From Azolla caroliniana (taxonomy: Eukaryota > Polypodiophyta): 64,000 nt of DNA. The translations under genes and the position numbers were made by a program. The stretch spans positions 27,695 through 91,694 of the forward strand of contig JBHGNT010000098.1 in NCBI GenBank assembly GCA_043228905.1, written 5' to 3'. This document shows, piece after piece, positions 30,036 to 41,400 of the stretch (position 1 is its first letter; each line of letters begins with the position of its first letter). The notes under the pieces are model-generated. The model ran no database searches, had not been told where the DNA came from, and was given only the letters and a program-made list of their open reading frames with translations.

Positions 30036-33000
30036 ATGGGAAGCGCTCTTCCTACAGAGAAGCTTGACAGAACAAACTTTGCATCTTGGGAATACAAGAT
30101 ACATCAATACCTTGTAAGTCAAGGATCCTAGAGCTATATTGAGGGAGCCCACAAAACGCAATCCAACCCAACACACGCCGGCTATCCAGCCTGGGAGCAA
30201 GCCGCAAGCCGTGTGTTGTATTGCCTTGCATCATGCGTTCATGATCACATGCTCGGCTATATTCGAGAGGCAAAGACGCCAAAAGAAGCTTGGGGTAATC
30301 TCAAGAATTTTTTCACAGCCAACACGGCTGCACGAAAGCTCCAACTCCGACAAGAGTTAAACAATATACAACAGAGGGATATGTCGATCACCAGTTATAC
30401 CTTGAAGATCAAGGAATTGTGTGATGCCCTCGGTTCGATCAATGTCATAAGCAACGGTGATGAAATGGTACAAATATGCCTCGGTGGCTTAGCACCACGA
30501 TTCCGCATGATTAGATCGGCCATTCTCGCAAAGGAGAATCCTCCTTCCTTTTTCGATCTTGAATCGATACGATTGGTGGAAGAAAATCATGCCCGACAAT
30601 GGAGTAATGCACCCGATGGTCAAATGCTCTACTCCCAATCACGTGATGGAAGAGGAGTCGATCGAGGAAGCAAAGGTTGATTCGGCCGAGGGCGATAGGG
30701 TTAGCCGACTCGAGAACGCAACTCCCACCAATGGCAAGAAGATAGGAACAATCTTATGGAGTTCAATAGAAGGGGGAGTCATCCTGTCGGACCGAGCAGT
30801 CGCAAGAACCCGATCGAATGCGGGTATTGTGGGAAACTCGACCACTACGATGTGGAGTGCCGAAAGAAGCAACGAGAGTCGACTTCGACCAGTCAACAAC
30901 TCACGAACTATGCCACGAATTCCGACTATGACGATCATGGCGGGATGTTCGTAATGAGGCATAAAGCACATTCGATATCGGCACCGGGCCCAACAAGCAC
31001 CTCTTCCTCAGATGATGTATGCTTTGTAGACTTAGGAGCATCCAATCACATGACATCTCATGAAGATTGGTTCTGAAAGTTTAGAAAGCATGATCGACTT
31101 GTCTATGTCGAAACCAGAGACGACACAACTCACTCGATTCGGCATATCAGAAATGCCCCATTCGGGAATGATGACAAATAAACCTATCTCAAGAAAGTAT
31201 TGCATGTCCCAACCATCATGAAAAACCTGGTCTCGGTAGGCTAGATTGTCGAACAAGGCATGGAAGTACGATTTAATAATGAAGGGTGCTTTATTGAGAA
31301 AGAAGGCCGACTGGCAGGTCACGGTTGAATAGAAGGCCGAATGTTCATTCTCGAATTGACGAGGTGAAGTTGGCTATGTTTGCAAAAGGCCTCAAAGTTG
31401 AGACTGACTTAAATTGTGGCACAAGTGAATTGGACACATCAATTTCTAAAAGCTTTAAAGGAATGCAGTCAAAAGGGGTCATAATCGGACTCTCGACATT
31501 TACCAAAAAGGAGATAATAGGTGTATGTGAAGCCTGTCAATTTAGAAAACAACACCGATGACCATTCCCGAAAGAGAGGAATGTGCGCAAAAGGATCCTG
31601 GATGTAGTACATTAAGATGTGTGGGGACCATCCCAAACGACAACATTCGGTGGTTGCCGATATAATGTCAAGTTCATCGACGACGTCTGGAGGCATACTT
31701 GGATCTATCCTATGCGGAAATAGAGTGAAGTGTTTGGAAACTTTCAAAGGTTTAAAAATGAAGTCGAAAAAACCACAAGTCGGCATGTCTGATGCCTTCG
31801 ATCGGATGGAGGCAAGGAGTATTTATTGGATGAGTTTACAACGTATCTCCGAAAGGAAGGAATTCGACAAGAATTATTTTGCCAACACACCTCAGCAAAA
31901 CGGAGTAGCCGAAAGAAAGAATCGGCACATAGTAGAGGTGGCAAGGGCCACGACGAATGAGAAAAACCTACCGAAATCGTACTGGCTAAAAGCGGCTAAC
32001 ACAACCGTCTATCTCATGACCAGATGTACAACCTCTACGTTACATGACGTAACCCCTCATGAGAAGTTTTTCGGAAAGAAGCCAGATCTATCACATATCC
32101 GGATTTTTGGCTCAAAGTCAAAGAAATGTATTGTCATAGGGTACTTACTCGAACAAAAGGGGTACAAATGTTACAATCCATCTATCCAAAAAGCTCGAGT
32201 GAGTCGAGATGTCGTTTGGGACGAATCGGCATCCTGGTACGAATCAGAGATGACACCGACTCCAACCCTAGTGGACCCGAAATCGGTCGAATGAGACATA
32301 GCAAATGAAGATTGACTCGGGCACATGTTTGAAGAAAGTCTAATTATGACACGATTAAGTGGACCACAAGAGCCCCTAAGTGACCAAAACACATCTCGGC
32401 CGAGTCCAATGCCAGGCAAAGGGAAGGGCAAAATGCCGGAATACGAAGATTCGATCAATAATGAGTCGACTCCCTACCTTGATAGTGAGTTCGAAGGCCT
32501 TGATCTTCCAATTATCCGGCTAAATGGAGTCAAACAAGCCATAGCTTCTGCAAACTAGAAGCTTCGTCGCTCCCCCTGACAGAAGAACGTGGTCAGCCGA
32601 TTTGTCTACGATGAATATATGGCATATAAATATGCCTTTATGATGAAGGTGGCGACAATCCGAGAACCAAAAACATTTTTTGAGGCAGCCAAGGATCCAC
32701 AATGGATCAAAACTATGAACGAAGAAATGCAGGCTCTATGCAAAAACGAGACATGGGATCTCGGCCCCCATTCTCCACACAAGAAAGTGATCGGCTGCAG
32801 GTGGATATACTAGGTAAAACATAACGCCGATGGCTCGGTAAATCTCTCCAAGGCACGACTCGTAGCCAAGGGATATGCTCAAACACACAGAGTCGATTAT
32901 GAGGAGATCTTTGCTCCGGTGGCAAAGATGACGACTGTTCGGACAATCGTTACTCTCGTAGGTGCAAAAGGTTGGCACCTCTACCAGATGGATGTGAAGA

Positions 33001-33155
33001 ACGCCATCCTACAAGGTGAATTGGACGAGGAGGCGTTCATGATTCAACCACTCGGTTTCAAATCGACCAAACATCTGACAACAGTCTACCGACTAGAGAA
33101 GCTGCTATATGGACTCAAGAAAGCACCACGTGCTTGGCATTCGAAGATCACCTAG
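30036..33155 (+). pseudogene. Copia-4 gag-pol remnant
   Basis: Gag starts at ATG 30036, has TAG at 30129-30131 and runs to 30680 (UBN2-type gag with KTPKEAWGNLKNFF). A zinc knuckle CGYCGKLDHYDVEC lies near 30820. The protease motif reads FVDLGASNHMT, with Leu replacing the Ser or Thr of Asp-Ser-Gly. A pre-integrase region ends in GVCEACQFRKQH (about 31521-31556). Integrase includes NTPQQNGVAERKNRHIVE with the catalytic Glu. RT starts near 32660 (MKTMNEEMQ-like) and contains MDVKNAILQGEL, but stops before the YxDD site at 33155. Multiple stops and frameshifts. Confidence 0.8.
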
Positions 33156-33604
33156 TGTCATGATATGGCTTGGTATGACTCCAAAAGGATTGGAACTCAT
33201 GACCTTATGTTACACGGGCTAAACCTTTACCATTAAACCATGCATTGTAATGCAAAAGATATTATTTTCATTTATTATTTCACTATAGGAAATTCATGTA
33301 TATTCCAGATTTCTCTGGAACATTCTAGCAACTTGAGTACTCCTGATAGTACTATAAATAGAGGCACATGGCATTATTAAGAACCAATTCGGTTCAACGC
33401 CAATCTTAAGCCTCTTAGTTGTTCTTGTATCTTTCTTTAGATAATATAATATACTTCCTGTTGTCATTGTTCTCTCTCCCTCTCTCTCTCTCTTCCCCTC
33501 TCTTGCAATTCTCACACACTCGTTCCCTTCTTATAGTACTAATCCTCATTCTTCTCCTCTATCTTTAGTACTAATTATCCTTGCCTCTAGTACTATCCCT
33601 GACA
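33156..33604 (+). repeat. Chromo-2 5' LTR
   Basis: TGTCATGATATGG start and TGACA end as in Chromo-1. Holds an antisense tRNA-like module (about 33178-33245), TATAAATA at 33353-33360, and GAACCAATTCGGTTC at 33381-33395 across the predicted start site. Confidence 0.85.
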
Positions 33605-33606
33605 GT

Positions 33607-33619
33607 TTGAACCGAATTG
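33607..33619 (+). promoter_or_regulatory. Chromo-2 candidate self-primer binding site
   Basis: TTGAACCGAATTG, two bases inside the LTR, is the exact reverse complement of LTR positions 33385-33397 (CAATTCGGTTCAA), 32 nt after the TATA box. Compared with Chromo-1 both partners have changed and pairing is kept. Confidence 0.65.
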
Positions 33620-33677
33620 CCCATCTTCGTATCCCTCATTCCCTTCATACAAATCTTCTTATCCTTCCTTCCTCCAA

Positions 33678-34510
33678 TACTAAGCCAACTGTTAGCGCCA
33701 AAGGATACCAATCTGTCTTCTCGGAACTGTAGTGCTTGAAAGAAAAGTTTGTAACGCTAGAACAAGAAAATCAACGGTTGTTGGGGGATCGTCAACAAAT
33801 CTCTCTAGTGAAGCAACAAATGCAACAACAAGATGGAGAGTTGGTGTTACGTGTGCAACAACTTGAAGCAACCATTGTGTCATTGCAACAACAGGGACCA
33901 TGTACTCAAGGAATTAAGAAAGAACCCAAGTTCGGTCTTCCTAGGAACTTCGATGGAACATGATCATATTTCATAGGATTCCTTAATCAAGTACTTCTCG
34001 TGATTCAAATGCATCCTTCCTATATACCACCGATGCATCACGAGTGGGACTAGTAGGCATGTTGCTTAGTGGCACAACTTTGGCATGGTTCGCTCCATTC
34101 TTAGAACAAGGATCTCCATTGTTAAATAATTTTAAGGAATTTATTAGCGAGTTTAAAGCATGTTTCGGGGACACCAACAACGTTAGGACGACAATCAATA
34201 AAATCCGAAGATTGTGTCAAGGCGATCCTCCAGCCTCAGCTTACGTTGCGGATTTTCATCTACTCGCCGTTGATATTCTTTGGGATGACCTAACATCGAT
34301 GGAACAATTTCAATATGGCCTGTGAAATGATGTCAAATATTTACTCTGGACTTTCCCCGAAGAACCAAAGTCGCTCACAGAGGCAATCAGTCAAGGGATA
34401 CGTTGCGATAACAGACTTTTCGAACGACGTTCAGAACGTTAGTTACAAACGCCAAGAATAAGGTCATAACCCACATATGCCTCAGTCGTAGCAAAACCAT
34501 TTGCAAGGGG
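33678..34510 (+). pseudogene. Chromo-2 gag remnant
   Basis: Aligns with Chromo-1 gag from its second residue on; the ATG is lost. Coiled coil KEKFVTLEQENQRLLGDRQQ, then capsid core with TTLAWFAPFLEQGS and FKACFGDTNN. At least four nonsense codons (near 33729, 33961, 34323, 34441) and a frameshift. Truncated before the zinc knuckle. Confidence 0.8.
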
Positions 34511-34520
34511 GTCATATAAT

Positions 34521-35272
34521 TTGGCGTGTGTGGTATTATTTAATATAATTAGTAGTCCAGAGCATCCAATGGGTTTGGGGTTACCATGGTTCGAATTACA
34601 CAATTCGAACATAGATTGGAGAACCAGAGAAATCAGGGAATCTACTCACAAGATTTCAACCATTTTACTACATCAATTGCATGAGGACGGACGCAAGGAT
34701 TCAATGTTTGTATTCGCAGTATCAATGAAACCTTCCAACACCGCTAAGGAGGAGTCAACAATTCAACTTCCAAAGAAGTATCATCATTACGCCGACGTTT
34801 TTGATCAGGTAAAAGCTAGTACTCTTCCTCACCATTGATCATATGATTGTCCCATTGATTTACAATCAGGAAAAGAGCCACCATGGGGACCGATCTACAA
34901 CTTTTCACCAACCAATCTTGAAGTTCTTCGAAGCTACATAGAGGAAAATATGGCAAATGGGTTCATTCAACATTCGAAATCTCCAGCCGGTACACCTATT
35001 TTCTTCCTTAAGAAAAAGATGGCTCACTTCATCTAGTCGTGGATTATCGTGTTTGAATAAGGTCACCATTAGGAATAGGTAGCACTTCGCTTGATCTCGA
35101 GTCTTTTTGACAGGATTAATGGCGCAAAGTTTTTCAAAAAGTTGACTGACGAGGAGCATATAACCTCGTAAGGATTCGACCGGGAGATGAATGGAAGACA
35201 ACTTTCAGCACTCGATATGGGCACTTCGAGTATATGGTTATGCCATTCGGCCTCACCAATGCACCAACAATC
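34521..35272 (+). pseudogene. Chromo-2 pol remnant (protease end to early RT)
   Basis: Starts in the protease-RT connector (SSPEHPMGLGLPWFELHN) and proceeds through YDCPIDLQ and EEPPWGPIYN-like sequence to the RT fingers (HSKSPAGTPIFF) and the [10 protein letters not shown] motif, where it is cut. A frameshift near 35015 and further stops. Confidence 0.8.
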
Positions 35273-36395
35273 TGACACGAAATATAAGGAATATTACTCA
35301 GCCACAACCGAGTCTCAGATTGTGTCGTTTCGAATAGAATCAGACACCGAGAATGGGAACGGAGGAGCAATACACGTGCACGCAGACAACGAGAAACAAG
35401 AGAGGGTGCACATGATGTTTACGTGGAAAACCCTAAACGGGAAAAACCACGGGAGACCACAAGCTCCAAACTATCACAATGTCTTAGAGGAATACAATAG
35501 GGGAACACAGAGGCAACGACCTGGTGATCACAATCTTTGCCTAACGGCTGTTACAATAGGGACTCACTCTATATCTCTCTCGCTCTCTGTTACGCTCTGT
35601 ACAATAGTTACACACAATAACTCTATACAATGATAATGACAACAACAACAATTCTATTTGCCCTAGGTCATATTTATACTAATATGACTTTCGGGCTATT
35701 TACAAATATGGCCTCAATGGGCTAACAGAGGACATATTTACATATATGTCCCTTCATCCGGTGAGAGGTTCTCACTGGGCCTGCGTCATCCGGTTCTCAC
35801 CGGGTCTTCCTTGCCGGGTACTCATCATCTGGTTCTCACCGGGTCTTCTGTTGCCGGGTACTCATATCCCATCTAGAGGGACTGAATTCGTAACAAACTC
35901 CCCCTTCACTCCGGCATGGGATGTCTGGTTAGTCCAATTCCCTTCCGGCATGCGCCCAACTTGTCGGGCGTCAGCCCCTTGGTCAGTATATTTGACCCAT
36001 TGTCCTCCGTGTGGATCTTCGTCAACACGAACTCTCAATCTTCCACTCGCTCTCGGATCCAGTGGTACCTCCGCTGGACGTGCTTCGTCCTGGAATGATA
36101 GGTTGTGTTCTCGCAAGGTGGATGGCACTTTGACTGTCGCAATAGAGCCGGTATTTCTCTTGCTGGATCCCTAGCTGTTCGATGAAGTCCTTCATCCATA
36201 GTATTTCCTTGCCGGCTTCCACAGCCGCCATGTACTCCGCCTCTGTGGTTGACAACGCAACCGTCTTATGTAGCCTTGACTGCCACGAAACAACTCCCCC
36301 TACATATGTCATAACATATTCCGATGTTGACTGGCTGGTATCCGCATCAGCCGACATATCTGAATCGGTGAAACCGTCAAGTTGGGGTTTACCAG
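35273..36395 (-). mobile_element. Copia-5: Copia fragment (LTR plus RNase H end)
   Basis: 3' LTR at 35273-35895 (with CTCAGCCACAACCGAG, the palindromic TATA region near 35665-35715, and a CGTAACA end), a polypurine tract complement at 35896-35908, then RNase H coding on the minus strand (about 35910-36395) with FTDSDMSADADTSQS, LSTTEAEYMA and YCDSQSAIHLA. Cut at 36395 by the Chromo-3 LTR. Diverged from Copia-1/2/3 and therefore older. Confidence 0.75.
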
Positions 36396-36796
36396 TGTCA
36401 TGGACAACTATAATAGAGTAGAACAAAGATAAGACTAGAGAACAAGAGAGAGTAAAAGAACAAGAACTCAAATTATAGAACCCGTAACTTTTGTTGTTCA
36501 CCTTGATTAGAATCAAGGTGCACATGAGTATTTATACTAGAAGGTAGGGCTATGTAAGCTAGCTAGAAATAGAGTATGCATGAGGATGCATGCAATAGAG
36601 AATGCATGAGGATGCATGCAAGCTAGAAAATGAGAATACATGCAAGCTAGGAACTTCCAATGTTGAATCTACACTATATGAAGTTGAATTAAACACAATG
36701 GTGCATATGTAGCTCAAGTGGTAGGGTTGCCCAACTGAGACCACGAGGTCTTGGGTTCAATCCCTACCTTCTTTCGTGGCATATGTCTATGAAATT
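36396..36796 (-). repeat. Chromo-3 3' LTR
   Basis: Minus-strand order matches Chromo-1: tRNA-like module, TATAAATA (about 36536-36529), then the palindrome CACCTTGATTCTAATCAAGGTG across the predicted start. Ends CCATGACA at 36396. The inner boundary is set by the polypurine tract and is uncertain by a few bases because TGTC is mutated. Confidence 0.6.
36710..36764 (+). other. tRNA-like A/B box module in the Chromo-3 LTR
   Basis: TAGCTCAAGTGG (36710-36721) fits the A box and GGGTTCAATCCC (36753-36764) the B box. It is antisense to the element, at the same place in the LTR as in Chromo-1. Alone it could be mistaken for a SINE head, but no SINE body or target duplication is seen. Confidence 0.55.
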
Positions 36797-36824
36797 ATCC
36801 TCCCTCTAAGGTCGTCTCCTAACA

Positions 36825-37787
36825 CCCACGACCGGTTTATGAGGGTATCGTTGATGAAAAGCATGAATTGCCTCCGGTGCATTTTGTAAATGTGTAATTG
36901 GTTCCCATGTGGCGTCCGAAAGAGGGTAACCTTTCCATAAGACCAAGTATTAAAGTCTCCCTCGACGTAAGCGAGAGTCGAGGATCTGGTCAACCTCATA
37001 CTCCTCACCGGTCGATAATTCCATGGGTGGCGGCGGAGGAGGTCGTCGTCCCGGAATGCGAGAAGGATGATAGAGTTCGAGGAGAAAGGCGTGGAAAACA
37101 TTGTGAAGCCGAAATGTGGGGGGAAGCAATAACCGGAAGGCGACTGGGTTAACGTGCTCGAGGATACGGAAGGGGCCTAGCTTTTTGTAGTCGATCTTCG
37201 CGCAGGGACGGGTGGTTGCGATGTGCCGACATAGCCACCAAACCATGTCACCGAGCTTTATACTGTTTGCCAGCGGCACGGAGTTTGAGGGCGAGGTCAC
37301 GATGAACATCTTGTAAGGTGTGGGCACGCTTCTCGGCCGACGGATTGATGGATATCTCCGAAATGGAAATATTGAACCGAGGGTGGAACTGTAATTTGCA
37401 AAGAATGGAGAAACCTTATTTGAGGCATGGATACTGTTATTGTAGGCAAATTCCGCCATGGCAAGGAGGTCCACCCAATCGTCTTATTGGTAGCTAACTG
37501 TACATCATAGGTATTGTTCGAGGATTTGGTTGACGCTTTCGGTTTGGCCATCCGTTTGAGGGTGGTGCGCAGTTGACAAGTTCACAGAAGTCTTGAATGT
37601 CTATAGAAGTCAGCACCAAAACTGGGAGATAAATTGAGGACCTCGATCAAAAGTGACATCCTCAGGCAAACCGTGTAAGCGGACGACATTTTTCAGAAAA
37701 AGGGTAGTTGTCTCCTCCCCGGAAATGGTTTTCGAACATGGGACAAAGTGAGCCATCTTCGAAAACCGATCGATGACCACTAGCACC
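36825..37787 (-). pseudogene. Chromo-3 integrase C-terminus and chromodomain
   Basis: Minus strand from 37787: HFVPCS, FDRGPQF (second catalytic Asp) and HHPQTDGQTESVNQ (catalytic Glu), then FAYNNSIHAS, DYKKLGPF and the chromodomain EYEVDQILDSR...YLVLWKGYPLSDATWEP. A TAA near 36952 interrupts the chromodomain and several TAG/TAA codons interrupt integrase. The aromatic cage positions (Tyr, Trp, Trp) of a chromodomain are visible. Confidence 0.75.
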
Positions 37788-37792
37788 GTGTC

Positions 37793-38476
37793 TGTAGAGA
37801 GTAGACCCTTCTATTCACCTTCTCCACTCGGCCACAACCGAGTAAGCGCGAATCAATGGAACAGAAAATAGGAACCACACGGAGAAACAAAAACGCGAGT
37901 ACACAGGGATTAACGTGGAAAACCCTAGATGGGAAAAACCACGGGAGTACAAGACTTCCAAACCAACACTGTACAGAGAAATATACAATGGCGAGCTGCA
38001 AGGCAACGACCTTGAGCTCGCTGTCCTCGCCACAGGCGGCGGTATTACACAGAGGCAACGACCTCTTCGTCTTTCTCTCTCTCTCTCTCTCGGCTGCACT
38101 CTTCACTCTCTCTCAGTGAGAACAGAAAATGAGCAACAACTTACAGCAGCAATAAACAGTTTGCCCTAAGTCATATTTATACACATATGACTTTCGGGCT
38201 ATTTACAAATATAGCCTCAAGGGCCCTTGGCAAACATATTCACAAATATGTCCCCGCATCCGGATCTCTCTCCGGGTACACTCATCATCCGGCTCCGTAG
38301 CCGGGGTCTTCATCATCCGGCTCCGTAGCCGGGTCTTCGTCATCCGGCTCCGTAACCGGGGTCTCTTCATCCGGCTTCATGCCGGGTACTATTCATCATC
38401 CGGTTCCGTAATCGCAACCAGGCTTGCCGTCATTCATCTCCGGACATCCCATCCGGAGGGACCGTAAATCCCAACA
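37793..38476 (-). repeat. Copia-2 3' LTR
   Basis: Contains three consecutive inverted repeats around the promoter: AAGTCATAT/ATATGACTT (38168-38193, enclosing TATAAATA), GGCTAT/ATAGCC (38197-38216) and ACATATT/AATATGT (38234-38251), then the 28-bp CCGG repeat array (38280-38400). Confidence 0.9.
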
Positions 38477-38486
38477 AACTCCCCCT

Positions 38487-41400
38487 TCACTTCGGCATGG
38501 GATGTCTTTCCAGTCCGACCCTCTTCCGGCACGCTTCTAGCTTGTCGGGTGTGAGCACTTTGGTCAGCATATCTGACCCGTTCTCGTCCGTGTGGATCTT
38601 CGTTAGCACGAACTCCTGGTCTTCTATCCTTTCCCGGATCCAGTGATATCTTCGCTGGATGTGCTTCGTCCGGGAGTGATAGGCCGCGTTCTTCGCAAGG
38701 TGGATGGCACTCTGACTGTCGCAGTAGAGTCGGTACTCCTCCTGCTGGATACCGAGCTCTCTAATGAAGTCCTTCATCCATATTATTTCCTTGCCGGCTT
38801 CAACAGCCGCCATGTACTCCGCCTCCGTGGTTGACAACGCAACCGTCTTCTGCAGCCTTGACTGCCATGAAACGGCTCCCCCTGCATACGTCATCACATA
38901 CCCTGATGTGGACCGGCTGGTATCTGCATCAGCCGACATATCCGAATCGGTGAAACCGTCGAGTTCGGGCTTTCCGGAGCCGAATCGGAGGCACACGTTT
39001 GCCGTGCCCTTCAGGTATCGGAGTATCCATTTGACCGCGTTCCAATGCTCTTTGCCGGGGTTACTCATGTACCGGCTCACCACTCCGACTGCATATCCTA
39101 TGTCCGGTCTTGTACACACCATTGCGTACATCAAGCTTCCGACGGCAGAGGCATATGGTACTTTCATCATGTCCTCCTTCTCAGCCTTTGTCTTGGGACT
39201 TTGCTTGCCGGATAACTTGCAGTTTGTCGGGAGGGTTGATCCGACCGGTCTTGCTTCCGACATGTTGAACCGTTGAAGCACCTTTGTCACGTACTTCTCC
39301 TGTGACAGCCACAACTGCTTCTTCTTCCGGTCCCGGATGATGTGCATCCCTAGTATTTGTCTCGCCGGACCCAAGTCCTTCATTGAGAAGGTTCGGTGTA
39401 GAGCCTTCTTCAGCATCCGTATCTTGACCTGGTCCCGTCCGACGATCAACATGTCGTCCACGTACAGGAGGAGTATTAGAGAGTCTCCTCCTTCTAACTT
39501 CTTCACAAACACGCAGTGATCGGACTGCGTTTTGTGGTACCCTTCGTCTGTCATGAAGGAGTCGAACTTCCGGTACCATTGTCGGGGAGCCTGCTTCAGA
39601 CCGTAAAGGCTCTTCTTCAACCGGCATACCAGGTGCTCCTTCCCTTTCTTCTCGAATCCTTCCGGTTGCTGCATGTAGATCTCTTCTTCGAGGTCACCGT
39701 GAAGAAATGCCGTCTTCACGTCCATCTGTTCTACCTCGAGGTCCATGCTTGCCGCTATGCTCAGCACCGTCCGGATGGAGGTCATCTTCACTACCGGGGC
39801 AAATATCTCGTCGAAGTCGACGCCCTTCTTCTGCTGAAACCCCTTCACCACGATCCTGGCTTTGTATCTCGGGGGGTTTCCGGCATCTCCCGGTTTCAGC
39901 TTGAACACCCACTTGTTTCGGAGTGCTCGCTTTCCTTTCGGCAACTCCACTAGTTCATATGTGTGGTTCTCATGCAGGGAATCCATCTCGTCCTGCATGG
40001 CACTCAACCACCTGCGGCTCTGGGTGTCGTGCTTTGCTTCTTCAAAGCTCTCCGGCTCCCCCTCGTCGGTTAGCAGCACGTGCTCTGGTTCCGGAAATCT
40101 CCGGGGGGCCCTTCTCTCCCTTAGAGGATATCTCCGTTCCGGAGCTTCGGTAACCGGCTCCTCCGTTTCCTCTTCATCCGAATCCATTTCGGGATCGGGG
40201 CCGGTTCCGGTATCAATTTCATCTTCCTCGGCCGGTTCTGTTTCTTCACCGTCTTCGGCCGAATCCTCGAGTGCTAGCCGGTCCCTTGCCGGTCGGGACT
40301 GCTCCTCATAGAGTTGATCCTCACCGGTCGACTTGGAGCTCTTCATCTTCTTCTCCGACTCCCAGTCGGCGAGTGTCTTGTCCTCCATGAAGATGATGTC
40401 TCGACTCCTGAATATCTTCTTGTCGACCGGGTCCCATACTCGGTAGCCGAACTCGTCATCGCCGTAACCGAGGAATATGCATGGCCGGGTCTTTGGATCT
40501 AGCTTTCCTCTCCGGTCCTTTGCCACATGCACGTATGCGAGACACCCGAACACCTTCAGATGCCGGTAGGACACTTCCTTACCGGTCCACACTTTCTGCG
40601 GCGTGTCTCCGTCCAAAGGTACTGAGGGTGATCTGTTTATCACGTATGTCGCCGTCGACATTGCCTCAGCCCAAAACCCCTTGGGTAATTTCGCATGCGC
40701 CAGCATACTCCGGACCCTCTCCATTATGGTCCGGTTCATCCTCTCGGCCAGCCCGTTCAGTTCCGGCGTCTTCGGCACAGTAAACTCGAGTCGGATTCCC
40801 TTCGAGCGACAGTACTGCTGGAACTGCCCCCGGTATTCCCCTCCGTTATCCGCTCGTATCGCTTTCAGCTTCTTGCCGGATTCCCTTTCCACTCTCGCGT
40901 GGAGTTCTTTGAAGACGCCCAACACTTGGTCCTTTGTCTTCAACGGTGCCGTCCACAGCTTCCGGCTGTGATCATCTATGAATGTTACGAAGTACTGGGC
41001 TCCGCCATGTGACTTCGTTTCTACCTGACACACATCAGTATGCACCAACTCCAATGGTGCGCTACGTCTCGTTGGTGGCCTTGAGTGGAAGGAGGTTCGG
41101 TTCTGCTTACCGGCCAGGCAATCGGTGCACTTCTCCAGGTGCACATGCTTCACTGGAATGAGGTTGTCTTCTGCAAGCCTCTTCATCCCCTTCTCGCTCA
41201 TGTGGCACAGTCTCTTGTGCCACAGCTCACCGGCAGTGTCAGCTGCCACGTTCAGCTCCTCCGGACATAGCCGGGAATTCATCAGGTACAGTGTGTTGAC
41301 CTTCCGGGCCCGAGCCACTATCAGGCTCCCCTTGCTGAACTTCATGACACCGTTCCGGATGCTACCCGTGTAGCCTTCATCATCTAGCCTCCCGGCCGAG

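Larger units (their letters stand above)
29641..33155 (+). mobile_element. Copia-4: decayed Copia element, 3' end lost
   Basis: Plus-strand Copia with a 275-bp 5' LTR (29641-29915), a primer-like site TGGTATTAGAGTGTG directly after it, and gag, protease, integrase and partial RT to 33155, where the Chromo-2 LTR begins. RNase H and the 3' LTR are not found downstream in the window. It belongs to a different Copia lineage from Copia-1/2/3 (short LTR, different gag). Confidence 0.85.
33156..35272 (+). mobile_element. Chromo-2: decayed chromovirus related to Chromo-1
   Basis: Plus-strand Ty3/Gypsy with one LTR (33156-33604), gag and the first part of pol. The 3' half is lost; the sequence runs into a Copia LTR at 35273 in the middle of the RT motif [10 protein letters not shown]. 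An internal deletion removes the zinc knuckle and most of protease (near 34500-34540). It sits inside Copia-4. LTR and gag are clearly homologous to Chromo-1 but diverged, which makes it useful for comparison. Confidence 0.85.

Noticed and set aside
36710-36764. SINE insertion
   Set aside because: A/B boxes are present but there is no SINE body, tail or target duplication, and homologous modules occupy the same place in other chromovirus LTRs.
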